Origin: Panopea generosa
Taxonomy: Eukaryota > Mollusca > Bivalvia > Adapedonta > Hiatellidae
Assembly (NCBI GenBank): GCA_029582155.1
Contig: CM055908.1
Location: 20,189,406 to 20,253,405, forward strand
Reading direction: 5' to 3'
Length of the DNA: 64,000 nt
Both the position numbers and the translations under genes were made by a program. This document shows, in pieces, positions 27,101 to 38,971 of this stretch (its first letter is position 1; each line of letters starts with the position of its first letter). The notes below the pieces were generated by a model, which saw only the letters and a program-made list of their open reading frames with translations, did not search any database and was not told where the DNA came from.

Positions 27101-29324
27101 AGCTGGTTTTATTGGTGAAAAATTTTAGTATAACCATTATGCTTCTTCTGCAAAGACCTTTATTAAGAATTTTCACTGTATGGGGTTATAAATAACACTA
27201 AAATGATTACCTAGCTGTTAAATAAAATGCTACACCAGAATTAAAATGTGATGCCAAATCTGGCTGAGCATGCTCACTTTTAAGCATTTATGTTTACAGC
27301 AAGAACATTCTGGCAGAGTTTTCCGACTCCAATTTGACGAGTTTCAGATTGTGAGCAGTTCCCATGATGACACGATACTGCTGTGGGATTTCCTGAATGT
27401 TCCAGTCCAAGACACACCAGTAAGTACACTATACTGTAATATATATATATGTATCAGGCCTTCTAAAATTGCCGGTTTTTCGGTTTTTGGACCGATTTCA
27501 GAAGTTCAAAACCGGTTTTCGTTTCAAAGTTTAATAAAAAATCGGTCCAGATATTTTCAAAGTTCAATAAAAAATCGGTCCAGATATTTTCTATCGGTCG
27601 TATAAAATCTCATAAATTGCTCTTACCATGCCATACTGACCGGCGAAATACGCCTTGCGGCAATATAATTTGACCCAATAATCCGTTTGTTTTGTCACCT
27701 GCTGTGCGAAATGATGACAATTTCGACTAAACCATTGACGGTATTAGGGGAGTTTATCGGAAGAGTCTATCGCTATGTAGCACGCCTTCGATGTGTGATC
27801 AGTGACCCATAGCGTTCTGTCGGTTCATCAAAAGACTGTGTTTGCGGTCGTATATTTCTTTGATATACCGCTAGCCAAAGCTGGGACGGTCGGACCGAAT
27901 ATTGTTTGCGTCATTAAAATATTTGATAAAACGTGCGGTGTTACTTGTTTGTTTCATTTTTAAAAAAAAATAATTTTAATTATAAAATTAATGACATTAA
28001 TTAATGAAAGTGATAAAAGCCGGACCGATTTTGTTTTGATGCGGGACAGGTTCTGAATGGTTTATTTTTGTGGTTGAACCGTTACATTGGTTTCCACGGT
28101 GATTATTTCACGCAGCTTCCGAAACTTACATCACTTCCGGTTCGATCGAACATTTTTAATAGAATGAAAATTATTCAGTAAAGCGGAAACATAATGTCAG
28201 TCATTAAAATGTACACATTGTGATAAAGTATGTTATAAATAATACACAAATAAACTTGAAATCGTTTCCTATTAATAAATAAACGGAGAAATACACGATG
28301 CAGCTGACATGGTGGGTGGGGTATGCATACATGTAATGGCATAATGTAAGGCAATTTTAGTGATTTTTTATAAATAAGTGCGATTCTTACGGTAGTAAAA
28401 AACCTGGACCGATTTGCATTTTGGAATTTTAGAAGGCCTGATATGTATGTAAATGAAAGAAGAAAAAAGTTGATTTACACAAAAAAAATCTACTTGTAAA
28501 AGTCATTTAAGTTAAGATAATGACAGATATGTTCAACATGTGGGTGAAGTAGGTATGGTATAGTCATATGAAAGAATAATGGAAAAAGAAAATTGTACAA
28601 GTAAAAGCCAACATACGGAGAGTTCTGCAGAACGGCATGTATATATATATATATATATATATATACATTCATAAAATTTTATGTTGATGTCATTATTCTG
28701 ACCTAATGTGTAGATCCATTGAATTGTGAATTAAAATTCTAACATATTTTAGTTTTCAAAAAAACAAACTCCACCACTTTGAGTTGTGTGTAAGTCAAAC
28801 CCTCAGGCACATGTAGAGAACTCTGTAGAGCCTCGTTCTTTGCTCTTGTCTATAAGGGATTTCCTCATCCGCAGAGCAACAATGTTACAGATCACTTTAT
28901 CACACATTACAGTCATTTGCTGTTTTGGCTTATCACAATGAGGGTGGGGTATTGATTTATCACTGTATGGTAAAACCCTTGTCAGTGACATCCTTTGTTA
29001 AGTTCCTGTCTTAAACTGCCAAATGGTGGAGGAAGATCTCAAAATGAATCTGAGTAGAACTACCATCCTTCCTCAAGTAATTGGCAAATTTTCACACAAA
29101 GTTTTCTACCGAGTTGGACTCTAACCATTGTCTTCAGTGGTGAGAAGTGATCATTAGGCGACCACAGCTTAGACCACTTAGCCACTGAGGAACCTTATAA
29201 AATGGGAGTGGTAACATTTTTTACAAAAGTAAAATAACTATTATTCATCAATTTATAATTATGTGTAACATTATTTATAATATCGTGCTTGCTTTTGTTT
29301 CAGGAAGTAAAATACTGTCAGTAG
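12060..29324 (+). CDS. BTRC: beta-TrCP / Slimb F-box WD40 protein (SCF ubiquitin ligase substrate receptor)
   Basis: Coding exons: 12060-12125, 13362-13593, 14342-14528, 17768-17861, 21443-21580, 22242-22466, 24570-24713, 25381-25610, 26106-26184, 27300-27419, 29304-29324. They join in frame to 1,536 nt (511 residues plus stop), close to Drosophila Slimb and shorter than human BTRC. Order: a variable N-terminus, D (dimerisation) domain about 49-86, F-box about 101-145 (binds Skp1), linker, then seven WD40 blades from about 204 to 503. The propeller binds DSGxxS phosphodegrons such as beta-catenin and IkB. The degron-contacting motifs known from the human structure are all present: [43 protein letters not shown] and EHSGRVF. 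Invertebrates usually have one gene ancestral to BTRC and FBXW11, so the symbol covers both. Oddities are a one-residue Gln insertion before blade 7 and a short C-terminus. Confidence 0.96.
12126..13361 (+). other. BTRC intron 1
   Basis: Holds one SINE (12516-12716); otherwise AT-rich sequence with no recognised feature. Confidence 0.7.
12516..12716 (+). mobile_element. tRNA-derived SINE
   Basis: The tRNA-like head has an A-box-like TGGTCAAGTGTTTAGAGC (from 12526) and a B-box-like AGTTGGATTCC (about 12570-12580). The body has TACTGGGAGAGCCATACCCA and ends at AGTGCATGTAAAATG. This head, body and tail form is typical of molluscan SINEs. Confidence 0.65.
13362..13593 (+). CDS. BTRC: BTRC exon 2, D domain
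   Basis: Encodes residues 23-100. From '[19 protein letters not shown]' to '[11 protein letters not shown]' it matches the beta-TrCP dimerisation (D) domain almost residue for residue. Acceptor TTTCAG, donor GTATAG. Confidence 0.95.
14342..14528 (+). CDS. BTRC: BTRC exon 3, F-box
   Basis: Encodes '[20 protein letters not shown]', '[19 protein letters not shown]' and '[11 protein letters not shown]'. This is the F-box that docks on Skp1, followed by the start of the linker to the propeller. Confidence 0.96.
15836..16035 (-). mobile_element. tRNA-derived SINE, minus orientation
   Basis: On the minus strand: A-box-like CTAGCTCAGTCAGAAAC, then B-box-like GAGTTCAAATCCC, then a body ending in CTAGTACTGGTTTACTGCCC. 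The head is shared with 45600-45680. Confidence 0.6.
16131..16153 (+). repeat. homopolymer run of 23 G
   Basis: Uninterrupted G tract, in BTRC intron 3 on the transcribed sense strand; it can form G-quadruplexes and its length is prone to assembly error. Confidence 0.95.
16365..16520 (+). repeat. dispersed repeat copy (shared with 47160-47320)
   Basis: Shares the order CACTGGTAAGTGTC.CATGC, AAATGGTC.., GTAGCGATGT.TCCATGAATA and an A/T-rich end with 47160-47320. At 47 kb the same element continues into the GACCTTGACC tandem array. Confidence 0.75.
17768..17861 (+). CDS. BTRC: BTRC exon 4, linker
   Basis: Encodes '[20 protein letters not shown]' then '[11 protein letters not shown]', the conserved segment between F-box and propeller. 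Acceptor TTTTTAG, donor GTAAGT. Confidence 0.94.
17862..21442 (+). other. BTRC intron 4
   Basis: Mostly unremarkable AT-rich DNA. A G-rich patch lies at 19040-19075. A region at 19771-20225 loosely resembles 40097-40500 (both contain a TTGGGA..AAAAA..TACTATTT.CCAT.GGGAAT block). No gene. Confidence 0.6.
21443..21580 (+). CDS. BTRC: BTRC exon 5, WD40 blade 1
   Basis: 46 codons, phase 0, from '[20 protein letters not shown]' through '[20 protein letters not shown]' to IK. It includes the equivalents of the human degron contacts in GVYC and SGLRDN. Confidence 0.95.
22242..22466 (+). CDS. BTRC: BTRC exon 6, WD40 blades 2-3
   Basis: 75 codons, phase 0. Contains '[14 protein letters not shown]', '[12 protein letters not shown]' and the unusual third-blade '[13 protein letters not shown]', where the usual GH is HH as in other beta-TrCPs. 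Confidence 0.96.
24570..24713 (+). CDS. BTRC: BTRC exon 7, WD40 blades 3-4
   Basis: 48 codons, phase 0. 'DRSIAVWD' closes blade 3; '[20 protein letters not shown]' and 'ASGDRTIK' form blade 4. Confidence 0.96.
25381..25610 (+). CDS. BTRC: BTRC exon 8, WD40 blades 5-6
   Basis: Encodes '[20 protein letters not shown]' then '[20 protein letters not shown]' and '[20 protein letters not shown]'. Nearly invariant from molluscs to human. Donor GTAAGT splits a Gly codon. Confidence 0.97.
26106..26184 (+). CDS. BTRC: BTRC exon 9, end of blade 6
   Basis: Encodes '[20 protein letters not shown]' then CIKTLV. Acceptor TTTCAG, donor GTAAGT. Confidence 0.95.
26670..26898 (+). mobile_element. piggyBac-like foldback MITE, copy 1
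   Basis: Flanked by TTAA (26670-26673 and 26895-26898). The right end reads CTATGGAGTAAAGGG-TTAA; the left end CCCAGACGCC keeps only the CCC of the inverted repeat. Inside is a hairpin: arm 26777-26807, 5-nt loop, arm 26813-26843, with 30 of 31 bases pairing. Lies in BTRC intron 9. Confidence 0.75.
27300..27419 (+). CDS. BTRC: BTRC exon 10, WD40 blade 7
   Basis: Encodes '[20 protein letters not shown]' and '[20 protein letters not shown]'. The leading Gln is absent in vertebrate proteins (TLV-EHSG); no in-frame alternative AG removes it. Confidence 0.94.
27455..28440. mobile_element. hAT-like non-autonomous transposon in the last BTRC intron
   Basis: The 986-bp element has inverted ends CAGGCCTTCTAAAATT and AATTTTAGAAGGCCTG, and a perfect 8-bp target duplication ATATGTAT (27447-27454 and 28441-28448). 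The 8-bp duplication and CAGG-type end suggest the hAT superfamily. No transposase is seen. A short internal tandem duplication (AATAAAAAATCGGTCCAGAT, twice) is near the left end. Confidence 0.88.
28639..28666. repeat. (AT)n microsatellite
   Basis: About 13 uninterrupted AT dinucleotides. Confidence 0.9.
29024..29195 (-). mobile_element. tRNA-derived SINE, minus orientation
   Basis: On the minus strand: A-box-like TGGCTAAGTGGTCTAAGC, B-box-like GGTTAGAGTCC, then a body with ACTTGAGGAAGGATGGTAGT and TCTACTCAGATTCATTTTGA. The same body occurs at 49815-49935. It lies about 110 bp before BTRC exon 11. Confidence 0.7.
29304..29324 (+). CDS. BTRC: BTRC exon 11, short C-terminus and stop
   Basis: After TTTCAG, seven codons (EVKYCQ and TAG) in the phase left by exon 10. 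Vertebrate beta-TrCPs end in a longer Ser/Thr/Tyr-rich tail that is not seen here. The acceptor is good, but with only six residues the assignment rests on phase and splice site, so it is less certain than the other exons. Confidence 0.65.
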   Translation, partial: EVKYCQ

Positions 29325-32300
29325 TTCCAAGGAAATGTGATAGAAGACATTAGACTTGAGCACCGAGATGTCATAGGTAGGCTATGTCAGGACTCGGGAA
29401 CAGTGCTAGTTAGTAACTCTTCCGGACAAGTGCTTTCTCGGAGCCTGTTGTGAAATTTACACATATACATAAGTTTGATTGCTTTATGATGACAACAGCA
29501 AGGGGACACACAGAACGAGATCTCTCACTGCATTTCATTTGCCAAAACAGAGACGATTCATCCATATCATATGGAATGATTTCCAAGCGGAGGCATGCTA
29601 ACCTTTTGAGATACATGTATATCTTCGTCATTCACAGAATGATTTACAAACTCTTACCATCTAGATTCAGGTTCTCACAGTTTTAAATGTTATGTTTTTC
29701 TGTTTCTGTATAACAACTCGCTGTCATAGCATTGACACCTTGATTTGATCTCGTTGTTTAACATGTATCTGCTTGTATTAATGACAGACCGTTCAGGAGT
29801 CGAAGGCATATATCTGTATATCTATGACCTATATTGAAGATGCAGGTTATACCAAACATTGTTTGGTGGCTCTGCTAATGTACTGGTTGCATGATTGTCA
29901 ATTATTTGAACCATGACATTACATGCTGAGGCACAGATCATTGTGAGATGAGTGAATTTGATAAAAACAGTAGGTGGTCTATTCGCCTATTAAAGTTATA
30001 TTTATTTAAAAGATATGTTGAATATTGAAATGTGAGAGGAAGAATCTTGATTTTGATTATGCTATAAAAAAATTCAGATCAAGATTCTGGAATTGTAATA
30101 TTTTTAACATTCAGGCGCTTTGAACACATTCATAAATATTTTTTATTTTGTTTTAAATCAAACAATTTCAAACCTTATTAATAACAAATAAATCACTTTC
30201 ATCTAGAAGGTCAGGCAAGTGTAGTATAGTATAGAAAAGTGGAAGAGTTTGAAATGAGTGAAAATTTAAAACGAGTAAAATGGATCATGTTTGTGAGTTT
30301 ACTTCTAGGTATATAAAGGAATGCCTTAAGTAGATAGATTTTGATACCATGCCATTTGTTATAAATGAATGAAAATTCAGTTTGGTGCACTTGAATACTT
30401 GTTTAGGTGTGAATGTTTTTGATTGTGATTCATTGCATTTTGATGCTGTGTTATATATTTGAATATGATTCAATGTGAAGGAGTTGGAACCATTACTGTG
30501 CAGGTCTATGTTGCGTAATGGAGATTTGTAATACTGCATCATACCATATGTGTATTTCATGTTTGATCAGGATTTGAAGACTGTTAGAGGTTGATACCAT
30601 GTTCAATGTTTGAATTGTGCATGATTATATGATTTGGGAAACCCATTTATTCTCTTGTTTAGTTATGTCACTGATTGAGTTAAAACATTTAGGCATATTC
30701 ATATTTTGTTTGCTTGACTTGTAGAATTTTTAATGTGAATTTTTGTTTCATTTTAACAATTTTTGTATTGTAGGTTGCCAAGTTCCATTTAGTTTGTGTA
30801 TATAAACATGTTGAGCACTTTAAGTGGTTTGGTTGTTATGTAGTAATCATGGTTGACACACAGTATTATTCAAACATTATTTCAATATCCTGCCAAACTC
30901 ATCTATTACGCTTTTATTGTTAATCAGCTTTGCATCTTCGATTCAATTTGGGGTAAAGAATTTGATTTTCAAAACAATAGTGTGAATACAATTAAATATT
31001 TAATCTTCATTTCGTTAATTTATCTTGATGTTTTGTTTTACTGGTCTACATAAACCATAATTTGTGTTTTGAAAGCTTTGTTTTCTCTTATGGGATGGGG
31101 GGTGGGAGGAGTAATACAAATGTATGCTGTGTAGAACAGTAACATTTTTTTTAGTTGCACAGTGTAACAATTTTAAACCTGTCGGCATACATTATTTTCA
31201 CTGTAGATGGAGGATGAATCTTTACTTTCATTCCTGTACATATGTCTACATAAGTAATTGACATACAACTATTCTGTCTGGGCTGCTATGTGTCTGTCAA
31301 TTAATAGTGTTGGTCATCTTTGACACTTGCTTTTCTAAAGAGATATACAGTCGAACCTGTCCAAAGCAGCCAGTCAAGGGAAGGAGCATAAGTGGCCTTT
31401 TAATACAGTTTGTGGCTTACACAGGTTTAACTGTATGTCTCGACACTGTGCAGAACAACAATTGAATTGTGAAGTAAGATTTGATTGGCTTAAATAAAAT
31501 CAAGAAATACCTCAGTACAATGTATTTACCAAATAAAAAACATCAAATAAGCATAAAAATACAGAGAAATAACTGTCAAAATGGTAACCAGGTAACCGAT
31601 GGCTTTCTATGAAAATTGTCAAGGTTGTTTGATTGTTACGATAAACATTCAGAAACTGTCAGAATAAAAGAAAATGTTGCCTTTTAGAAAAGCAAGTGTT
31701 GAAGATGATGAAGGCTAGTCCTTAATCTCTCATTGAAGACCAGCGCCCATATGTCAGTTTTATGTAAGAAACACATTCCTTGTCAGTAATAGCCAATTTC
31801 ATCCAATTGCAGCATTTCATTTCAATGTTATTATCCAAATCAATTTTTCATTTGCATCATTTGAATTGCACCACATTTTATCAAATGAACATTTCGTGTT
31901 ACTATAGTATGTGGGATTTGTTTAAATGTGGAATGAAATAAAACGTTCGTTTACTCGTAATTGAACTTTTTACTGGAAATACTGCAATCATATAAATTTG
32001 AGCCATACCTAGTTTGACTTTACAATTTATAATTTTTTTGTTGAAATAAGTTATTAAAATACATGTTAATGAAATAATAACAGAATTGTAGAATTTTTTT
32101 TGTGTTGGAGAAATAAATATATGCATGTTTGAAAATTGGTAAAAAAATCCCTGAATAACAAAAAGTAGATTGATTACTAACATAACAGTAATAAAGTGAG
32201 AGAGTAGGCATTTTAAATGAAATAGTTTGCTGCATTGACATGAAGTTATTTTAGATAAAAAGACTGGTTCAGATATGTAAAGTTGATATTAGGAAATTTT

Positions 32301-32733
32301 GCACCCCAAAGCGAAAAACTTTAACCACATTTCTTTTTTTCACTTAAAACCATTGCAACTTGCATCCTATTTACCACTAAAGTTTTCATCTTGAGAAATG
32401 TAACACAATTGCATGATACATCTTTTTGAATTTGTTTATACTCATGTTGAATAACAGCATTCTTTTTGTCATGTCTACATTAAATAGCATACATGTATAT
32501 TAGGGTTGTATCATTATATCATGGACACAGCTTTTTGTGATACGCAAGAAAAGTTTCTGCATTATACATATTTATGACTATACCAATATTTGAACTTTTC
32601 TCGTTGTTTAATTGTGTCATGCCATTTCCGTTTTCATATATACTTTGTATACCCTAGTGTACAATTTAATCTTTTGTTGATCACTTTGTGAACATGATTT
32701 ACATAATATAATATTTTTCATTTTAAATGAATT

Positions 32734-32757
32734 AATAAATAACATTGTATGAATAAA
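32734..32757 (+). promoter_or_regulatory. candidate poly(A) signals, BTRC 3' UTR
   Basis: Two AATAAA hexamers (32734-32739 and 32752-32757) lie 18 bp apart, followed by GT-rich sequence. They would give a 3.4-kb 3' UTR. Many other AATAAA copies exist (for example near 30187, 31493, 35205 and 35271), so the true end is undecided. Confidence 0.3.
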
Positions 32758-33759
32758 TAGTGTGTGACACATTTATTGTTTTAACTGTGTGGTATTTATT
32801 CATTGTGTAAAAAACAAGAATGACCTCATTTCAGTGTTCCTCTTTCACCATATTTGATACATATTCCTATTATTAACTTGTATCTAAATTTTTCTTGCTC
32901 TTGAGTCCTGTTTTCAACAATTTTGTCTATCTCTACCTGTGGTTTTCCTATATAAACTTGATTTTCTGTTTGTTTTCATTTGTTGTTTTCAGATATGCCT
33001 GACTTGTGATTTCTGTGGTGCAGTCCACATTGTGACAAGTGTGTTGCATAATCGACTCAACAACGTTCTTTGTATAATAAGTAAATTTTATTCACATAAT
33101 TATAAAGTTCCCATAAGTTCAAAGTCACAAACTAACATTTTTAAACTTGCTATCGCTCGTTTAAACTAACCCTAGTCTAACTGACATGTTATCCTGTCCG
33201 TGTCTACATTCTGACTGAAGGACTTATCTCTACTAAAACCAGTCCCTGAATGAATAAACAACTATTGTCATTGGTCAATTCATTTCTACTTTTCTTTTGG
33301 TCAGTATTCTAATTACGGACTTTAAAATCCCACCCATAAGCTTACAGTCACCTATACATCAAGATAACCCCAGGCTATTACTTATCTCCAGTAACATGTC
33401 ATCCTATCTTATTAACCTGTCATAATATGTACATACAATTCTTAACTACCATAATATAACTAGTGGGTGAAGTTTTGGAATTGTTTCTGTTTTGTACTAC
33501 ATAATTATATTCATATTTTTATAATGTATTTCATACCATGATATTTACAGATAAAATCATTATTCTGCTCTTTTAAAAAGAGGACAAGCCTTGCTGCTAT
33601 TTGTGTTATTGTACTGTAAACATTATAAGTACATCCCTGGTACTTAGTATGTCATACTGTGGCAGTTGTTTTCTCTTTCAGTTGAGTTATAGGTTGCACA
33701 TACACTTATGTAACATTTGTACTAAAGTTGACCTTGTCATGCTGTATTTGTAGTTGATT

Positions 33760-34090
33760 TTGTGTGTATGTGTTGTGTGGGTGCATTTTTTGTTGATGTT
33801 GTGAGTAAACGTTGTCGAGTGCTGTGTTGCTGCATGTCACAGGGTCGCATGTTGTGTGGGTGAACCTTGTGCGAGTCATGAATGCCTGTCACAGGGAAGC
33901 ATGTTGTGTGAGTGTGAGTTGTGTGGGTGCATTTTGCTTGTGCGAGTGTTGTGTTGATGCATGTTGTGTGAGTGAATGTTGTGCGAGTGTTGATGCATGT
34001 TGCATGCGATTGAGTTGTGAATGCATGTCACAGGGATGCATGTATGGGTGCGTGTGGTGTGAGTGTTGTAGTCTAAATGCGAAACCACAC
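33760..34090 (+). repeat. degenerate GT-rich repeat
   Basis: Irregular repeats of TGCATGTTGTGTGAGTG-like and TGTCACAGGG-like words without a fixed period. They create a Cys/Val-rich 106-codon open frame (33812-34132) that looks like repeat translation, not a protein. Confidence 0.75.
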
Positions 34091-37000
34091 ACACACATAG
34101 AGGGAAATGCTGATCACATGGAATGTCCATGATGGTATCTGTATCTGCCAGATTGCATACATTAACTCCACTGTCAGAGTATATTTTCCAGTTAATATTA
34201 TCTTAAAGGTAAATATTAATCCCTCATTTTTTTTATCCTATAACAGATGCTGGAAGAGAAAATTGTTGAATGATATTTTTTTCATTTTTTATATTAATAC
34301 TACTAAGAATAATACAAAACTTTCCTATTTTTATGTCTGAATATATTTTGCCCAAATTCTTTGTTGGCCAAAGAAAAAGTGAATTCATGTATAGCAAATG
34401 TGAGTTTGGTGGACAGATTTCCAAAGTTCTTTTTTAATACAAATTGATACATGAAAGGTATGAATTGATGTGTTAGAGGACTACCAGGCAGCTGGAGTAT
34501 CTAGTTAACTTTATTTTTCAATTGTGAGTTAAAGCTCTTACAGTGTAAATTGGATATTTTTTTAAATATTAAATTCAGGGTTAACAATGAAGAGTTTATT
34601 GCCATGTTTTGTAGAACTGCACCAAGATCTGCATAATGGTTACCAATTGTAGTGTATTAGTAAAAATTTAATGGAGAGAAATTGTGATCCAACAAACAAA
34701 AAGTAAATTGTGAAACTCTTTATAGTTTCCAAGCTAATTTATATTAAAATGAATAATGCCCTAAACTAAAATCAAAGGTTCAAGAAGGATTTACTTTATT
34801 GTTGTTTAGAATTTTGTATGACAGCTCTCCATTAATAGTGCACAATATCAGGAATACATGTTGTAATTTTGTCATGTACAGATCAAATTACATTTATACT
34901 TGTTTCAAAATGAAATGTTTAAATGCATGCCAGTTATAAATTGTTTAATTGTGTGTTTATGGATGCCACAGTTACTGTATGTTTGTTGTGCTCTCTGTTT
35001 CGATTACATGTTCTTGTAAAAGGAATGTAAAGTTTATAATAGAGAAGATGGAATATCGAATTGTTTAAAGTTTCCTCCATACTCTTCATTTTTGGGACAT
35101 ACATATGTTTGTATTGTAAAAGAGGTAATAAGTAATCATAGATACATTTAGTGCTAGCATATTGTGTAGACGATGACTGCTTGTATAGAACACAGAATAA
35201 ACTTGCTTGTTATTCAAATCAGCATTTCATCACAGGTTGAATCAGATCATAATTTAAAATTAAAGCTTGCAATAAAATGAAATTTTAAATGCTTTCATTT
35301 GTACATGCTGCACATGAAAAAGATATCTTGTCATGTGATCAGTCAGGTGACACATCACTTTCATGTTATAGGTGAAAGATTTGATGTGACATGTTAGGTT
35401 AATCATGTGATAGATATACATGTATTGAAGTTTCAGATAAGGATGGCCTTTGTTACATGTATTTATTTATGATTCCAATTTTCATTTTTCATTTCTATTT
35501 CGACAGATCTGTGCTTAAATTTGTGTGTCATGTTATTATGATATAAATTATATAAAAAGTAAAAATTTGACTAAAGTACATCACAGAAGTTTTATTGCTT
35601 TCATTACCCGAGACAAATATGTACAATGAACCCACTTCCATCGTTGACATGGGAAGATGTACTGTAGTATCAATGTAGACCAGTAGTTCGTTAGAGATAA
35701 ATGTTGGTGCTACAGTGCATACAAGGTCCAACTGTGCAATTTTTTTAAGATTTGAAGTCCATAACTCTAGTTTGGTTAAGATGCAGATGCAGAGGGTTGA
35801 ACAGACAGACACAAGGCAATCACAGTAGCACATCTAGAGCCTGGCCTCAAGTTAGTTTGAAATCTATTTTCTAAATTCAACCCAGTTATTTCCTGGTCCT
35901 GAACATAACACATGTTAGAAGTTCACTAATATGTAAATTTTGCAAAAAAACACCTTTTATTCTAAATTTTTATCTTGCGACTATTGATGTTAAACCTTAC
36001 ACCAGTAAACAGTGTTGAGTTTAACAAGAACATTTAGTTCAGTCCTTTTATTGTTAATTTTGTTATGTAAATTAGGCATATTTAAGCTCATTGATACTGC
36101 TGTACTAGTTATAGTCAATTCTTTCCCGTTATAATATTTTGGTTTTCAATTTCTTAATGGCTTCTACTCATCCGTGGTCTTTCTTCAGCAATAAAACTGG
36201 CTGCCATTACATACATTTTGTGGGAAATTGTGTCAACCCAATTAAAAATATACATATACGAGTATATGTATAGTGCTATATATCAAATATGTTCGCAAAA
36301 TGTTTTATGTATGGTTTTGCTGAGTATCATCTTTCTTGCAATCCAATCTTAGCATCTTCCTTATACAACATATTGCTAAACTGGAGCAAGTCTCGTAATA
36401 TTGTGATGACATCAAATTGTCTATTCAGTGAGCCATATAATGAAATTGACTGACAAGTTTATGAGAGGGGAGAAGTGGGGGAGCAATATGATCAGAAAGG
36501 AAAGTTTATAATCCAACATTGTCTTCGATTTTATTGCCGTTCTTAACATAAGTTATGACTTGTCCAATAAATAACTGATACAGAAAACATGGCATAAATG
36601 GTACATTATCATTGTAGTCGGTTCTTTTCATGTACAAGAATAGAACAGAAGCAAACAAAAGAATGTTAATTTTAAAAAACAGTTATCTAGGTAAAAGGAA
36701 AAGAAGACAAAAGGATCGAAAGGTTATCAAGATGATTCTACACATAGTCAAGACACATTTTCCACACTATATTTATCACAGTAATGTTATACAAGATAAA
36801 CACACAATCTATAAATATCTATTAGGGTCCTTAATAAATTTTTGAACAGCTCGAAACACATTCGTTTTGGATGTCTGTACAACATCTATCACCAAGTAAC
36901 AGTAAATTAACATTAAATTGCTTCGTAGTATTAATTTTATACAAACGAGTATGTTGTTTTGTGAATGTATGAGTTGTACATAAATGATGAGTTCTGAATC

Positions 37001-38971
37001 CTGGCACGAATGACGGAAAGTGACCTGCAGCCCGATAAGTAGTACTTTGGAATAATTGCTATTTTAAATATAGATTTCAATAGATAGCGGACAGTTCAGG
37101 TTCTACAGGCATCAGCAAATTATTTGATAGCGTAGACTCTGCAAACATATATGTTCAAATGGAAAGAAATAAAAAGCAAAAGGAATAAATACATTTCATG
37201 TTTAATTCATAAATTTACAGATGAACTATTTAGGAAACTGACAATATTGAACAAACACAATAAAGTAAACATGATAATCTAAAACAAACAAAAACAACTG
37301 CTGATAACTCCCAACAATTTAAATCCTATTGCCAAACACAAAGTCATGTTATAGATAAAACAATTTATCATTTATTAGTTGTGTAAAATGCCATCTGCAA
37401 ATATTTCTCGTGACAGCTAGCGGAAGACACATTAAAGGTGGGTTGGTGGTATTCGAGCCTTACTGGTAATTATGCGACAGCAATTTAACAGTAATTACAT
37501 CATAATTATAATGTTTGTAGATCAAATTTTGTACCAAACAGCAACCTTCAATCAACTATTTTTTAACAAGGTTTTACTACTTAAAAGACAAAATAATTTT
37601 TACATTTTTTTCTCGTATATTAACTGTAAGTTTTTTCAGGACATTTTATTATTATGTGAAGTGAAAGTGGACAGTTATAATGTTTAATTCTTCACTCAGA
37701 CAAAAATAGAAGAGAATTCTTGAAAATCTTGAAAAATTCTGTTACAAAAAATATTATTAATCACATACAATATTTCCAGTTTCCCTTTCTTTTTTCAAAC
37801 AAAATTTCACATTAATATTAAATATCTGACCGTTTTTTTTAAAACGACACATGTTACACTAGATTGAATTATTCCAGCAAGATAAAAATGTAAAGCGGAC
37901 ACAATAATGATAACAATGATGAATAACTTACAACATTTAATGGTACATGATTCAGTCTCCAGTTTCTGTAGTTCAAAAGAACACATGAAGAGATTATTTT
38001 TTTAAAAAATGTTAGTTTTCAATATTAATTTAAACAAATAGAAATGATTGAAGATACATGTATAAAAATTATATATGTTATGTACAAGTAATCTATGAAT
38101 GACAATACTAAAGTACAATAATTTTATCTTAAAACTGTTTGTATTTTACAGCAACAATTTTTATAACCGTAAATGAAAACGAAGAAATCATCATTCAAAG
38201 GAATTCTGTGAGAAACAGCTTTAATTGGAAAACAGTCGATCAATCAGGATGGCACAGATGATAATAATAGTGACTTTAATACTTAAGATACCATTGGTTT
38301 AATCACATGAGCATGTCCTATATAAGACCTATTTATAAATTTTACAAATTATAGAAGAAGAGGATCACATCTGCTTGAAATCTGCTCTCATTCTTTCCTT
38401 TTACCCACATGTACAGGGCTTCAACTACCTTGTGTATGTATAATGGACACTTTTATTAAACAAATTGTAACTACTATTTATGGTTTTGATACAGGTAATG
38501 AGTTCACATGAATGTTGTCAACATGTTCCTTTTTACATCAGTAACATGTCACATTCAATCATGTCCTTGTTCTACTGACCAGCAAAACAGAAATGAACCA
38601 ACTTTCACCAATAACAAATCTTTTTTAAAGTCTGTTTCTTCAAATTAATAAAACAAGTACAAGTTATTCCAATTTCAATTAACGGTAAACAATTTGTCAA
38701 CCTAAGATTTCTCGTTTAGTATATTAAGATTTTATTTATGAAAATTATTGATATAATAATTATTTTCTAGTTACAACAGAAATATATTACACATGTTACA
38801 GAGTAATATCCAGGACCACCTGCAGTGACTGTTTACCTTGCATTTCTATTTGTCAGATGTAATAGAGATATTCATATAATGCACTACTGTATTTTATACT
38901 AAATCTACCTTTCAACTACTAAATATTCTTGCGAGCTGCCTATATATATTTCTGCATGCTGCAATCAGTGT

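Noticed and set aside
32983-33040. TTTTCAG followed by a CxxC-containing open stretch, resembling an extra exon
   Set aside because: Beyond the BTRC stop, no matching donor or partner exon, no conserved family.
33812-34132. A Cys-rich 106-codon frame that looks like a small secreted protein
   Set aside because: Composition follows the GT-rich repeat (TGT and GTG codons); there is no signal peptide or regular Cys spacing, and it lies in the BTRC 3' region.
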